Below, piece by piece: positions 18,591 through 27,467 of a stretch of DNA of 64,000 nucleotides. Each line of letters begins with the position of its first letter. Position 1 is the first letter of the stretch. Source of the DNA: Desulfopila sp. IMCC35008 (GTDB taxonomy: Bacteria; Desulfobacterota; Desulfobulbia; Desulfobulbales; Desulfocapsaceae); NCBI RefSeq assembly GCF_010646885.2, contig NZ_CP050700.1, positions 5,214,001 to 5,278,000 on the forward strand, written 5' to 3'. Made by a program: the position numbers and the translations under genes. The notes under the pieces were generated by a model. That model saw only the letters and a program-made list of their open reading frames with translations. It ran no database searches and was not told the origin of the DNA.

Positions 18591-19241
18591 ATGTTGCAAT
18601 CAATCAGAAAAAAGATACAGCCGACTCATCTGCTGTACACAACCATCGCGCTCCTCGCAGCAGTCTGCAACATGCACCTGCTGCGGGGCGTTGCCCCCTC
18701 CACCTTCCTCTATTACACTGACAACGTTCTCACCGGCGAATGGTATCGGCTGCTCACCCACCCTCTCGTTCACGCCAGCTGGTACCACCTGCTGCTTGAT
18801 GGACTCTGCATGATCCTGCTTTACCGTGCCGCCAGGGCAGCTATCTGGCAAAAAATTGCCGCCGTACCGATCTGCGGAATCACCAGCCTGCTCTATTCCA
18901 TCGCCCAATCACCACAGATTGCCACAACCGGCTATTGCGGCCTCTCCGGCATTGCTCACGGCTTCATGTTCCTGGTCGGCTGGTTATGGTTGTTCCCAAC
19001 AGACAGAGGTCAACAATCAGGATGGAGTTCCGAACGTTGGCTGGGGCTGTTGTTCTGCCTGGTGAGTCTTGGTAAATCATTATGTGAAGTGTACTCCGGC
19101 CAGATTCTCTTTGCAGACAGTCACGCAGGATACCTTGGCGGCATCCCCATTGTCCACGCCCACCTGGGCGGCGTATTCGGTGGCCTGCTCACAGGGATCC
19201 TCATTCAGGCTCAACGCACCTTCACCCGCCTATACATCTAG
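18591..19241 (+). CDS. Rhombosortase (rhomboid-family processing protease)
   Basis: A 216-residue intramembrane serine protease of the rhomboid superfamily. The catalytic Ser119 lies in GLSGIAHG, the GxSG hallmark, and the partner His is His189 or His191 in IVHAHLGG. An early HPLVHASWYHLLLDG segment corresponds to the rhomboid His-rich helix. Such short rhomboids placed next to proteins with a sorting tail are rhombosortases, which cleave the tail and release or attach the protein at the outer surface. It lies 19 bp after the VIT/vWA gene, its likely substrate. Confidence 0.85.
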   Translation: MLQSIRKKIQPTHLLYTTIALLAAVCNMHLLRGVAPSTFLYYTDNVLTGEWYRLLTHPLVHASWYHLLLDGLCMILLYRAARAAIWQKIAAVPICGITSLLYSIAQSPQIATTGYCGLSGIAHGFMFLVGWLWLFPTDRGQQSGWSSERWLGLLFCLVSLGKSLCEVYSGQILFADSHAGYLGGIPIVHAHLGGVFGGLLTGILIQAQRTFTRLYI

Positions 19242-19254
19242 AGCTCACAGTCCA

Positions 19255-19267
19255 TACATTTTATGCA
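19255..19267. promoter_or_regulatory. Putative enhancer site of the sigma54 activator, second locus
   Basis: TACATTTTATGCA resembles the perfect palindrome at 16352-16364; the extended 22-base match is 19 of 22. Its centre lies about 93 bp upstream of the sigma54-type promoter at 19353, the same distance as the inner site of the first locus. Confidence 0.5.
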
Positions 19268-19352
19268 CAGACACCGCAAGGCTATTTCAGAAACAGCTCA
19301 TAATATACGCTCTAACACAGTTATTACATAGAGTTATACAATTAAACATATC

Positions 19353-19368
19353 TGGCACAGTTCCTGTA
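19353..19368 (+). promoter_or_regulatory. Sigma54-type promoter of the LplT-Aas-like fusion gene
   Basis: TGGCACAGTTCCTGTA: strong -24 element (GG at 19354-19355) and, ten bases on, GT instead of the canonical GC at -12. It is weaker than the site at 16473 but correctly spaced and 46 bp before the gene start, in the same position as in the first unit. Confidence 0.55.
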
Positions 19369-19413
19369 ATTACTACTCCAAGTTTTACAACAAACCCACA
19401 AAGGAGAAGCAGA

Positions 19414-22400
19414 ATGAACAGGACCACCCGCAAAACAACAAGCAAGAAAACATTCGCATCCATGGCAACAACCTACTGCCTGGGTGTATTCAATGACAAT
19501 TATTTCAAGCAGGCGGCCATGTTGCTTGCCGTAGCCGCTGGCCTGAACCACCTTCAGGGCTGGGCAGCTGTGCTCTTTTCCCTGCCTTTTATCCTGTTTG
19601 CCGCTCCAGGAGGGTGGTGTGCCGACAGGTTTTCCAAGAAGCAAATGATTGTTCTCTCAAAGGCTCTGGAAATCGGGGCCATGGTCGTTGGAGGTGCAGG
19701 ACTGCTGCTGGGAAGCTGGCCATGTATTCTCGGCATGGTTTTTCTCATGGGTTTTCAATCTACCTTTTTCGGACCGGCGCTTAACGGCTCCATCCCCGAG
19801 ATGTACCCAGCAGAATCGGTACCTAAAATGAATGCCGTGCTGAAACTGGTGACTACGCTTGCCATACTGGCTGGCATAGCCACCGCTGGCCTCTGTCTGG
19901 ATCAGGCCCGATTCAATTTCTCATCCATGCCCTCAGGGACAACACTGGTGGCTGCCGTTACAGTCCTTGTTGCCTCCCTCGGTTTTATAGCAAGTTTTGG
20001 CATCAAACATTCATCTGTCAAAAGTAAAGGAAAACCGTTCCCCTGGCTTGGCCCACTTCACTCCCTCAAGGATCTTGCTGAGATTTCCCGCGACCGCCAG
20101 CTGCTGCTGGCAATTGTGGCGGACACCTGGTTCTATTTTGTCGCCTCCACCACCGTCCTGGTTATCAACGCACTGGGTCTGCAGCAATTTAACCTATCCC
20201 AATCCACCACCAGCCTGCTGCCTGTGACTCTTATGGTCGGCATCTGCGCCGGTTCCTTTTTAGCCGCTAAGCTTGTTGCGATTGAAAAGTGGTCCAGCCA
20301 CCTTGTCCTTTCCGGCGGCATCATGGGAGCCTCCCTGTTACTCGTCGGCTGTGCCCCCCTCATCGGAGCTACCATGCAAACCGGCTGGCTGGCGATAACC
20401 CTGTTCAGCGGAGGGATCGGAGGAGGCCTGTTCCTCATCCCCATCACCTCGATCCTGCAGGTCCGACCGGATAAGAAAGATAAGGGCAAGGTCATCGCTG
20501 CTGCCGGCTTCAGTTCCTTCTGCGCCATCCTGCTTTCAGGACTTCTTTACAATGTAATAGAACCGTATATTCAGCCTTCCACCTTTATGGCATACCTGGG
20601 CGGGGGCACCATTCTTTTCACCCTGGTATTACGACTGATACTCTCGCAACAAAACAGCAGTGGCCCTCTTCTGGGATGGCTGCTCAGGAGAATCCTGTCA
20701 CTGAGATATAGAGTTGAGATAAACGGCCTTGAAGAAATCGTCCGGAAGGGAAATGAAAAGATCCTCTTTCTCCCCAACCATCCGGCTCTGATCGATCCCG
20801 TTATCGTTATGTCCCGACTCATAGGTCCTTTTTCTCCACGACCACTCTCCAATATTGACCAGATCAGCCATCCGATTATTCGCACCCTGACAGCACCGGT
20901 CCGCCCGATCACCATCCCCGATGTGAAAAAGAGCGGTAAATCGGCCAAACAGAGGGTCTACGCCGCTATAGATGAGATCGTGGAGCAATTACAGAAAGGC
21001 GATAACATCCTGTTTTATCCAGCGGGCAGACTGTACCGCAGCAACAAGGAAGACCTTGGCTCCAACTCAGGCGTTGAACATATTGTCAAGCGTGTCTCCG
21101 GTCTGCGGGTTGTCATGGTTCGCACTACCGGTCTCTGGGGCAGCAGTTTTGGTTTTGCCAAGGGCACCACGCCCACGGCCTTTGCACGTATCAGGCTCTA
21201 CCTCACCAGCCTGCTGGCAAACGGAGTCTTTTTCGGGCCCAGACGAACTGTCAAAATTGATTTTCATGAGGACGTGAATGTACCGGCTATGGACAACCGA
21301 AAAGTCATCAACAGACATCTTGAATCCTGGTACAACGAGACTTCACAACCCAACACTCATGTGCCCTACTACTGGTGGCAGGGCAGAAAACCCTCAGTCC
21401 TGCCGGAACCTGAGAGAACAGTTCTCTCAATCAGCACTCCTGACATTCCCCCGACCCTGAAAAACGAGGTCATCGACCGAATTACCGAGATGGCCGGTGC
21501 CAAAGCGCAACCACACCACAGCCTGGCCGGGGATCTGGGTCTTGACTCATTAACGATCATGGAACTGGGGGGGTGGCTTGAAAAAGAATACGGGGTATCC
21601 ATCCCCGACCTTGAAGCAGTGGAAACAGTTAACGACTGCCTGCTTGCCGCAACAGGTACATTCTGCAGCAAAAAAGAAAAAGCGACTCAGCAAAAGATCC
21701 CGAAAAAATGGTTTGAACCAAGCGATACACCCCTCACCATGGGAGACAGTACAACTGTCACAGAGGCGTTCCTCAGACAGGCCCGCAAGGCACCGACCAG
21801 TCCTATTATGGCAGACACTCTTACTGGTACGAAATCATACCGTCAGCTGCTCACCTCTATATTTGCCCTCAAACCTCATATTGAGAAAATAGAAGGCAAA
21901 CGGGTCGGCATCATGCTGCCTGCCTCCACAACAAGTGCCATTGTCTACCTGGCAACTCTCTTCAGCGGCAAGACCCCTGTCCTCTTCAACTGGACAGCGG
22001 GTATAGCAAATATGCGTTATGGTATTGAGGATACCGGTGTCACGGCCATTATCTCAGCAAGCCGGCTCTGTTCGAAAATTGAAGACCAGCAGGATGTGGA
22101 ATTAACCAGCCTGCCGGTACGTTGGCTGCATCTTGATACGCTCATACCAAACATAACCAAATGGGACAAGATAGTGGCCCTGTTCAAGTCTTATTTCTGT
22201 ATCTCACAACTTGAAACGATACACATCCCGGAAACGGCCGCTATCCTCTTTACCAGCGGCTCGGAATCAAAACCCAAACCGGTACCATTAAGCCATGCCA
22301 ACATAATTTCAAATTTACGGGACTTTTCTCACCTGCTCGACATTTCCGGAGACAACAGGCTCCTGGGCATCTTGCCACCATTTCATTCCCTGGGGCTTGC

Positions 22401-23280
22401 CGGAACCATCATCATGCCGCTTTGCATGGGCCTTAAAACCGTATTTTATCCCAACCCAACGGAACCTGCTCAGCTGGCAGACATCATAGAGAGGTACAAG
22501 ACGACCATGCTGATCTCAACCCCAACCTTTCTAAACGGTATCCTCCGGGCTGCAGGTGAGGATCAATTGCACAGCCTGCAAACGGTTTTCACCGGGGCGG
22601 AGAAGTGTTCGGAACAGGTCCGGAATAGTTTGCAAAAAATCAACCCCAAGGCAGAATTGTGTGAAGGGTACGGTATCACAGAATGCTCACCACTGGTTTC
22701 AATCAACGTACCCGGCAACTCACGCCCCGGAACAATCGGCAAGGTCTTGCCGTCCATTGAGTATGCAATCGTCAACGAAAAGCTAACCGCCAGGGTACAA
22801 AAAGGGAAACAAGGGTTACTGCTTGTTCGCGGGCCTAATATTTTTGACGGCTACCTGAACAGCATTCCGGAAAAAGGATTTTGTCCATTTGAAAATGCAA
22901 ACTGGTACAATACCGGAGATTACGTGAGACAGGAAGATGACGACCACCTTGTCTTTTGCGGCAGGAAGAAACGATTTATCAAAATCGGTGGCGAGATGAT
23001 TTCTCTGCCCGCCATCGAGAACGTCCTACTGACAGAACTCAACCTGCAAAATGACGGGACCATTCCCCTGGCCGTTGAGGCTACTCAGGATGAGAGCCAT
23101 CCGGAAATCGTGCTCTTTACAACCAGATCACTTGCCCGCAGTACTGCTAACGAAACCCTGAAAAAGGCCGGCCTTTCAGGCCTTCATAGCATTCGCCGGA
23201 TGATTCAGGTGGACGCAATCCCGATACTGGGAACGGGCAAGACCGATTACAGGCAATTGAAGGAGAGCTTGGCTGCATAA
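19414..23280 (+). CDS. LplT-PlsC-ACP-acyl-ACP synthetase fusion (lysophospholipid flipping and reacylation)
   Basis: A 1288-residue multidomain membrane protein from the ATG at 19414 (AAGGAG upstream). Order: an MFS lysophospholipid transporter like LplT (about residues 1-430, with CLGVFNDNYFKQAA); a PlsC acyltransferase (about 440-640, HX4D motif His456-Asp461 in NHPALIDP); an acyl carrier domain (about 680-755, Ser712 in LGLDSL); and an AMP-forming acyl ligase (about 780-1288, with LFTSGSESKPKPVPLSH and YNTGDYV). In E. coli, LplT and Aas are separate and use cytosolic ACP. Here flippase, acyltransferase, ligase and a private ACP are one chain. It probably re-acylates lysophospholipids. Confidence 0.88.
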   Translation: MNRTTRKTTSKKTFASMATTYCLGVFNDNYFKQAAMLLAVAAGLNHLQGWAAVLFSLPFILFAAPGGWCADRFSKKQMIVLSKALEIGAMVVGGAGLLLGSWPCILGMVFLMGFQSTFFGPALNGSIPEMYPAESVPKMNAVLKLVTTLAILAGIATAGLCLDQARFNFSSMPSGTTLVAAVTVLVASLGFIASFGIKHSSVKSKGKPFPWLGPLHSLKDLAEISRDRQLLLAIVADTWFYFVASTTVLVINALGLQQFNLSQSTTSLLPVTLMVGICAGSFLAAKLVAIEKWSSHLVLSGGIMGASLLLVGCAPLIGATMQTGWLAITLFSGGIGGGLFLIPITSILQVRPDKKDKGKVIAAAGFSSFCAILLSGLLYNVIEPYIQPSTFMAYLGGGTILFTLVLRLILSQQNSSGPLLGWLLRRILSLRYRVEINGLEEIVRKGNEKILFLPNHPALIDPVIVMSRLIGPFSPRPLSNIDQISHPIIRTLTAPVRPITIPDVKKSGKSAKQRVYAAIDEIVEQLQKGDNILFYPAGRLYRSNKEDLGSNSGVEHIVKRVSGLRVVMVRTTGLWGSSFGFAKGTTPTAFARIRLYLTSLLANGVFFGPRRTVKIDFHEDVNVPAMDNRKVINRHLESWYNETSQPNTHVPYYWWQGRKPSVLPEPERTVLSISTPDIPPTLKNEVIDRITEMAGAKAQPHHSLAGDLGLDSLTIMELGGWLEKEYGVSIPDLEAVETVNDCLLAATGTFCSKKEKATQQKIPKKWFEPSDTPLTMGDSTTVTEAFLRQARKAPTSPIMADTLTGTKSYRQLLTSIFALKPHIEKIEGKRVGIMLPASTTSAIVYLATLFSGKTPVLFNWTAGIANMRYGIEDTGVTAIISASRLCSKIEDQQDVELTSLPVRWLHLDTLIPNITKWDKIVALFKSYFCISQLETIHIPETAAILFTSGSESKPKPVPLSHANIISNLRDFSHLLDISGDNRLLGILPPFHSLGLAGTIIMPLCMGLKTVFYPNPTEPAQLADIIERYKTTMLISTPTFLNGILRAAGEDQLHSLQTVFTGAEKCSEQVRNSLQKINPKAELCEGYGITECSPLVSINVPGNSRPGTIGKVLPSIEYAIVNEKLTARVQKGKQGLLLVRGPNIFDGYLNSIPEKGFCPFENANWYNTGDYVRQEDDDHLVFCGRKKRFIKIGGEMISLPAIENVLLTELNLQNDGTIPLAVEATQDESHPEIVLFTTRSLARSTANETLKKAGLSGLHSIRRMIQVDAIPILGTGKTDYRQLKESLAA

Positions 23281-23627
23281 CGCTTTCAAATTCGTCTTTT
23301 TCTGCGCCCAATCGGTGTAAATGGGCAGGCAGGACTCGCCAATGAACAAGGAAGTCCGGAGTCGCAAATGCCCCTCTCAAGCTGCCCTGCATATTATGTA
23401 TGCAGGGCAGCTTCCTTCACTGGGTAAAAAGTACCCATATCCCGTTCGCTCCCCCCTTCCACACTTTGTCACCTATTTACCAGGTTAATTTATTTTTCCT
23501 TGCAATAATAGGCTATTAGACTGAAAATAATTATTTAATTATTTACTAACGCTCCTGGTATGTTTATTGATAATCTTTGTCGAGATACGTTACTACACCA
23601 TTATTCCAACATCTATGAGGGGAAATT
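23281..23627. other. 347-bp intergenic stretch with a long hairpin
   Basis: No gene was recognised. It holds a perfect 15-bp inverted repeat (listed separately) and an AT-rich region before the DUF4405 gene that may contain its promoter. Confidence 0.6.
23379..23413 (+). terminator. Long perfect hairpin downstream of the fusion gene
   Basis: AAGCTGCCCTGCATA (23379-23393) and its exact reverse complement (23399-23413) form a 15-bp stem with a TTATG loop about 100 bp after the stop at 23280. No U-tract follows, so it may be an intrinsic terminator of unusual form, an mRNA 3' stabiliser, or a protein site. Confidence 0.5.
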
Positions 23628-24485
23628 ATGAACATGAGAAAAATAACTTCAATGACATTACTGCTGTCATTGGTCGTCCTGGTCATTAACTCGGTGGTTC
23701 TGTATGTCGTGCCAGAAGGCAGGGTCGCCTATTGGGCCGACTGGACATTTATGGGACTCTCCAAAACAGACTGGGGCGAACAGCACACCACTGTCGGCTT
23801 CCTGTTTGCTTTTGCCGGTATCCTGCACATCTACTACAACTGGAATCCAATTGTTGCCTACATGAAGAACAAGGCGCGAGAGGTAAAGGTGTTCACCGGA
23901 GCCTTTAATGTTGCCTTGGCACTCACCGTTATTTTTGTAGTCGGCACCTATATGCACATCCCGCCGATGAGCACAATTCTCAATATCTCCGATGGTTTTA
24001 AGTTAGACGCCTCCAAAAAATACGGAGAGCCTCCTTACGGTCATGCAGAAACCTCTTCACTCAAGATGTTTACCAAAAAGGAAGGGCTTGATCTGAAAAA
24101 AAGCATGGAATTGCTTAAAGCTGCCAACATGAGTTTTACCGATGAAAAGCAGACGATTAAGGAAATAGCCAAACAAAACAACAAATCGCCTCAACAGGTT
24201 TACCTCGTCATCAAACCCGCTTCCCAGCAACCTGAGCTTGAAGGTGCCACTGAAGGAGCCACAGCCTTCCTGAATGCCCCGAAATCCGGCTGGGGAAAAC
24301 GTAAGGTTGGCGATATCTGTACGGAATATGACCTCAATCTCGAGCAGATCCTGCACGGACTCGCTCAAATGGAAGTACAGGCTGAACCGGACCAGACTCT
24401 CAAACAAGTCGCCGAGGCAAACGGCGCCAGCCCGCTTGAAGTATATGAAATGATGGTTGAGATTGTGTCAGGAGCCAAGAAATAA
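23628..24485 (+). CDS. DUF4405-type membrane protein with soluble C-terminal repeats
   Basis: 285 residues. The N-terminal half has three or four membrane helices with conserved histidines (EQHTTVGFLF, GILHIYYNWNP, YMHIPP), as in DUF4405 proteins that resemble the haem-binding b-type cytochrome fold. The second half is soluble and seems to hold two related units (TIKEIAKQNNKSPQQVYLVI and TLKQVAEANGASPLEVYEMM), each a small helical module with Q-x-V/L-x-E. GAGGGG precedes the ATG. It has its own terminator and appears monocistronic. A redox or membrane-anchored role is plausible; no function is established. Confidence 0.75.
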   Translation: MNMRKITSMTLLLSLVVLVINSVVLYVVPEGRVAYWADWTFMGLSKTDWGEQHTTVGFLFAFAGILHIYYNWNPIVAYMKNKAREVKVFTGAFNVALALTVIFVVGTYMHIPPMSTILNISDGFKLDASKKYGEPPYGHAETSSLKMFTKKEGLDLKKSMELLKAANMSFTDEKQTIKEIAKQNNKSPQQVYLVIKPASQQPELEGATEGATAFLNAPKSGWGKRKVGDICTEYDLNLEQILHGLAQMEVQAEPDQTLKQVAEANGASPLEVYEMMVEIVSGAKK

Positions 24486-24521
24486 TTCCAGCCATCTCAG
24501 GATACTGCACCAGCTCTTTCC

Positions 24522-24558
24522 CCCCTGCAACCGTTACAGGTTCCAGGGGTTTTTTTTT
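24522..24558 (+). terminator. Intrinsic terminator of the DUF4405 gene
   Basis: CCCCTG (24522-24527) and CAGGGG (24544-24549) flank a loop region and are followed by nine T residues, a standard Rho-independent terminator 37 bp past the stop. Confidence 0.85.
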
Positions 24559-24698
24559 CGAATTACACCGCAAGAATCAGAGTATTTCACTTTTCGCCAG
24601 CCTGTATAGTGTATCCATAAGAGAAAAAAACATGGAAGAGTGGTGACAATTAACATCACCACAATACGCTTTATCTTCTGCAGACGATGAGGAAATCA

Positions 24699-24875
24699 AT
24701 GACACATATCACCTCATTCAAAAGTGATAAAAGCAGATGGCAGGCCGTGGTCGACAACAAGCTTGCGGTAGCTATACCCTGCCATAGGGTTATCTCGAAA
24801 ACCGGAAAACTGAGCGGCTACAGATGGGGTCTTGAGAGAAAAAAAAGGCTGCTGCAAGAGGAACAGGATGGGTAA
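24699..24875 (+). pseudogene. Truncated methylated-DNA-protein cysteine methyltransferase (Ogt/Ada C-terminus)
   Basis: A 58-codon frame (or 62 from an ATG at 24687) with the alkyl-acceptor motif AIPCHRVI and the downstream GKLSGYRWGLERKKRLL of O6-alkylguanine-DNA alkyltransferases. The rest of the ~160-residue enzyme, including its N-terminal domain and helix-turn-helix, is missing; an upstream in-frame stop lies at 24651-24653. A GATGAGG ribosome site is well placed before the ATG at 24699, so the remnant could still be translated. Confidence 0.65.
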
Positions 24876-24890
24876 GGCCTGTCTCCTCTG

Positions 24891-25982
24891 CTAACAAAAA
24901 TAATAGTAGAAGACCGTCACCACAGCCAGGCTGACAATCCGGAAGCCCTGGCCCAGCAGTAGTATCTGCGTACCCATCCTGGGAGAGAATATACCGATAT
25001 AACGGGGCAGCTGGTGACGCAGAGCCCGAAGAGGGAAGGCCATGATATTGCCGACAATAAGCGCAATCACCGTCTGCTTGACAGTGATGACACCCGCGTC
25101 AAGCATGGCCCCGGCCGCCGCAAAACCAGAAGTAAATTCCGCCGCAAAGCTCAAAATGACCACAGACAGGGCTTCGATCGGCACAAACCCGGTCACAAAA
25201 TAATTATTCAGAAAAAGGTTTGCCTTGGTAAAAATACCCAGCTGATTGAGCAGAAAAACAATAGTGTAAATAGGCAGGACCCAGACAACAATCGTAGTGA
25301 TGCGGCCCGGGATCTTCTTCCGTATTGATTTTACAACGGATAGCCTGGCTTTTCCTTCTCTTCCACCCAAATCTTCCACCCCGGAAATAGCGACATCACG
25401 GGGAAGCACAAAATGGCCGTAAAGTACAAACAACAGGGTTCTCAACAGGGTTGCCGCCAGGGTGAGTCCGAAATAGACAAGTCCAGCCCGTCCCGTCAGG
25501 GGCACAACAATAAAAAAAGTAGTAGGCAGATGGAGAAAGTAGGCGGGTAACTGGTTAATGAAGTTTGCCAGGTAGAGCTGTCGGCGACTTATCAGCTCGT
25601 CTTTATAGTAACCGAGCAGCATGGCGTTGGAAGCAACACCGGAAACAAAGGCCGCGGTAAAAGCGGCGCTGCAGCGCATCCCCAGGTTGCCATAACGGAA
25701 CATAGGTCCGGCAACAACGGCGAGCTTTTTCGTCCACCCGGTCGACTCGATGATCTGGCCAAAAATCAAACCAAGAAAAATGAACAGCAGCAGTCGCCCA
25801 AGAGGAAACAGTAAGGAAGACACGACATTTTCCTGATCCATCCCGTCAACGGCCACCAGGGCGTAAAGCAACAGCAACACGGTGATTGTCAGGGAAAAAA
25901 ACAAGGCGCGATACGGTCGCCGACGTTTTTTTCCGTAGCGACCGGGAGTCATTTTTTTTGCGGAGGCTGAATCTTTTACCAC
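24891..25982 (-). CDS. Gate/nucleoside-recognition domain membrane protein in the cobalamin operon
   Basis: 363 residues with about nine hydrophobic segments and two Gate-type repeats (FLGLIFGQIIESTGWTKKLA and a later FAAEFTSGFAAAGAMLDAG), as in SpmA/SpmB and YjiH-like transport proteins. The basic N-terminus (KKRRRPYRA) suggests cytoplasmic orientation. The GTG at 25982 lies five bases after the cobI stop, so it is probably co-transcribed with cbiC and cobI behind the B12 riboswitch. A part in cobalt or corrinoid uptake is inferred from context only; the family is otherwise linked to nucleosides or metal ions. Confidence 0.75.
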   Translation of the reverse strand: MVKDSASAKKMTPGRYGKKRRRPYRALFFSLTITVLLLLYALVAVDGMDQENVVSSLLFPLGRLLLFIFLGLIFGQIIESTGWTKKLAVVAGPMFRYGNLGMRCSAAFTAAFVSGVASNAMLLGYYKDELISRRQLYLANFINQLPAYFLHLPTTFFIVVPLTGRAGLVYFGLTLAATLLRTLLFVLYGHFVLPRDVAISGVEDLGGREGKARLSVVKSIRKKIPGRITTIVVWVLPIYTIVFLLNQLGIFTKANLFLNNYFVTGFVPIEALSVVILSFAAEFTSGFAAAGAMLDAGVITVKQTVIALIVGNIMAFPLRALRHQLPRYIGIFSPRMGTQILLLGQGFRIVSLAVVTVFYYYFC

Positions 25983-25987
25983 GGTGC

Positions 25988-26710
25988 TTATGTATCCAAC
26001 TTCTCTTTTTTAGCAATGACGAGGGTCCAGTAATCAGGCTCTCTCTCTGCCAGGAGTCTTATTTCCCTTGTAATCGACTCGTCTTCCCTGCCGCATTTTG
26101 AAACAGCCACACTATTCTCAAGCATGTCGGCATCATCCAGGGCCTCGATAATATCGGGTACATTTTTATACGCCTTGAGAAGGACCACATTCTCCACAGT
26201 ATCACCAACCTTTCGCACATGAGCACCGCCAAAAGCACCAGAGGTAAGCAAAAGGGATTCCTCCGCCTCAACAAGCGGCCTGTTGATCCGCGCAGCTGCC
26301 GCCTGGTACGAGGTGATACCCGGAATGGTCTCAACAGCTATCCCGGGATGGAATTCCTGCATTTTCTGCAAGATATACCCGAAGGTCGAGTAGGTAAGCG
26401 GATCTCCCAAGGTAAGAAAGGCAACATCTTTCCCCTTTGACACCTCCCCGGCAATGGTGTCGGCGTTTTTCCTCCAGGCCCTATCAGTGACAACCTCATC
26501 CTTTGTCATGGGAAAAGACAGATGGTGCACTTCAAGATTATCAGGCAAATGAGGTCTGGCAATGTCAAGCGCCAGGCTGAAGTCATTTGTGGTGGCGGAA
26601 GCGGTAAAAATTGCATCCACTTGGCCGAGTATTTTCACCGCCTTAACGGTGATCAGGTCGGGATCCCCGGGGCCCACCCCAATCCCATATAATGTGCCGC
26701 TATTATTCAT
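25988..26710 (-). CDS. cobI: Precorrin-2/cobalt-factor-II C20-methyltransferase
   Basis: About 240 residues, a tetrapyrrole methylase with the GIGVGPGDPDLITVKA N-terminal loop, TLGDPLTYSTFGYI and IPGITSYQAAAARINRPL, all typical of CobI/CbiL. It methylates C20 of precorrin-2 or its cobalt form in corrin ring synthesis. The ATG at 26710 overlaps the cbiC stop (ATGAATAA). Since the organism looks anaerobic, the cobalt-first (CbiL) version is likely but cannot be separated by eye. Expression is probably governed by the upstream cobalamin riboswitch. Confidence 0.9.
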   Translation of the reverse strand: MNNSGTLYGIGVGPGDPDLITVKAVKILGQVDAIFTASATTNDFSLALDIARPHLPDNLEVHHLSFPMTKDEVVTDRAWRKNADTIAGEVSKGKDVAFLTLGDPLTYSTFGYILQKMQEFHPGIAVETIPGITSYQAAAARINRPLVEAEESLLLTSGAFGGAHVRKVGDTVENVVLLKAYKNVPDIIEALDDADMLENSVAVSKCGREDESITREIRLLAEREPDYWTLVIAKKEKLDT

Positions 26711-27329
26711 AAGCCTCACGCCCCGTGGCCAGAACTATCAATGCATTAACCACGCTTGCCGCGATGTTGGAACCACCTTTTCGACCTACATTTGAAATAT
26801 AGGAATAAGGGGACGAACAGAGTAGCTCTTTTGATTCGGCCGCCTTAACAAAGCCAACCGGTAATCCGACGACAAGGGCCGGTCTTGCTTTGCCCTGATC
26901 CATCAACTCCAGCAACCTGAGCAGTGCTGTCGGGGCATTGCCCACCACATAGATACCACCGTCCATAACGTCCAGTGCCGCGTCCACCGCGGCTTTTGCC
27001 CGTGTTGTCCCCCTCTCTTCTGCAATCTCTGCAACCCGTGGCTCGGTCATCAGGCATTCGACACGACCCCCAAATCCCTCAACCAGCTTTCTCCTGATGC
27101 CGGATTTCACCATATTGGTATCGACCACCACATTCTTTCCAGCTTTCAGGGCCTCGACACCTATCGTATGGGCATTTTCTGAAAAACGGACGGAATGAAT
27201 ATAATCAAAATCGGCAGAGGTATGAATCATCCGTCGTACCACTGGCCATTGGTCGGCAGGAAAATCGTGATCTCCCGCCTCCGCATCAATTATCTCAAAG
27301 CTCAAACGCTCAATCTCATGGGGCTGCAT
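26703..27329 (-). CDS. cbiC: Precorrin-8X/cobalt-precorrin-8 methylmutase
   Basis: A 208-residue enzyme moving the C11 methyl to C12 to give (cobalt-)hydrogenobyrinate. Family marks are VVRRMIHTSADFDY (the catalytic His of the family), VVVDTNMVKSGI, NAPTALLRLLEL and GLPVGFVKAAESKELL. It is the first gene after the cobalamin riboswitch and overlaps cobI at its end, a classic B12-repressed operon arrangement. Only two corrin-ring genes are present here; the rest of the pathway must lie elsewhere. Confidence 0.92.
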   Translation of the reverse strand: MQPHEIERLSFEIIDAEAGDHDFPADQWPVVRRMIHTSADFDYIHSVRFSENAHTIGVEALKAGKNVVVDTNMVKSGIRRKLVEGFGGRVECLMTEPRVAEIAEERGTTRAKAAVDAALDVMDGGIYVVGNAPTALLRLLELMDQGKARPALVVGLPVGFVKAAESKELLCSSPYSYISNVGRKGGSNIAASVVNALIVLATGREAYE

Positions 27330-27368
27330 AATTCACCATTTTCGACTATCAGGAAGAATCGATACCAT

Positions 27369-27405
27369 GAAAAATCCCCGGACCACATACAATGATCCGG
27401 GGATT
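27369..27405 (-). terminator. Riboswitch expression-platform terminator
   Basis: AATCCCCGGA/TCCGGGGATT forms a perfect 10-bp stem with a 13-nt loop, followed on the minus strand by a run of T residues, about 40 bp before cbiC and 60 bp after the riboswitch core. A GATCCCCG segment upstream (around 27446-27453) could compete for the same arm as an antiterminator. Confidence 0.75.
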
Positions 27406-27467
27406 CCCTGTAATTCCACGTATCGACACAAACATCCCTTATCCACGGGGATCCTTGCATTCAGTAT

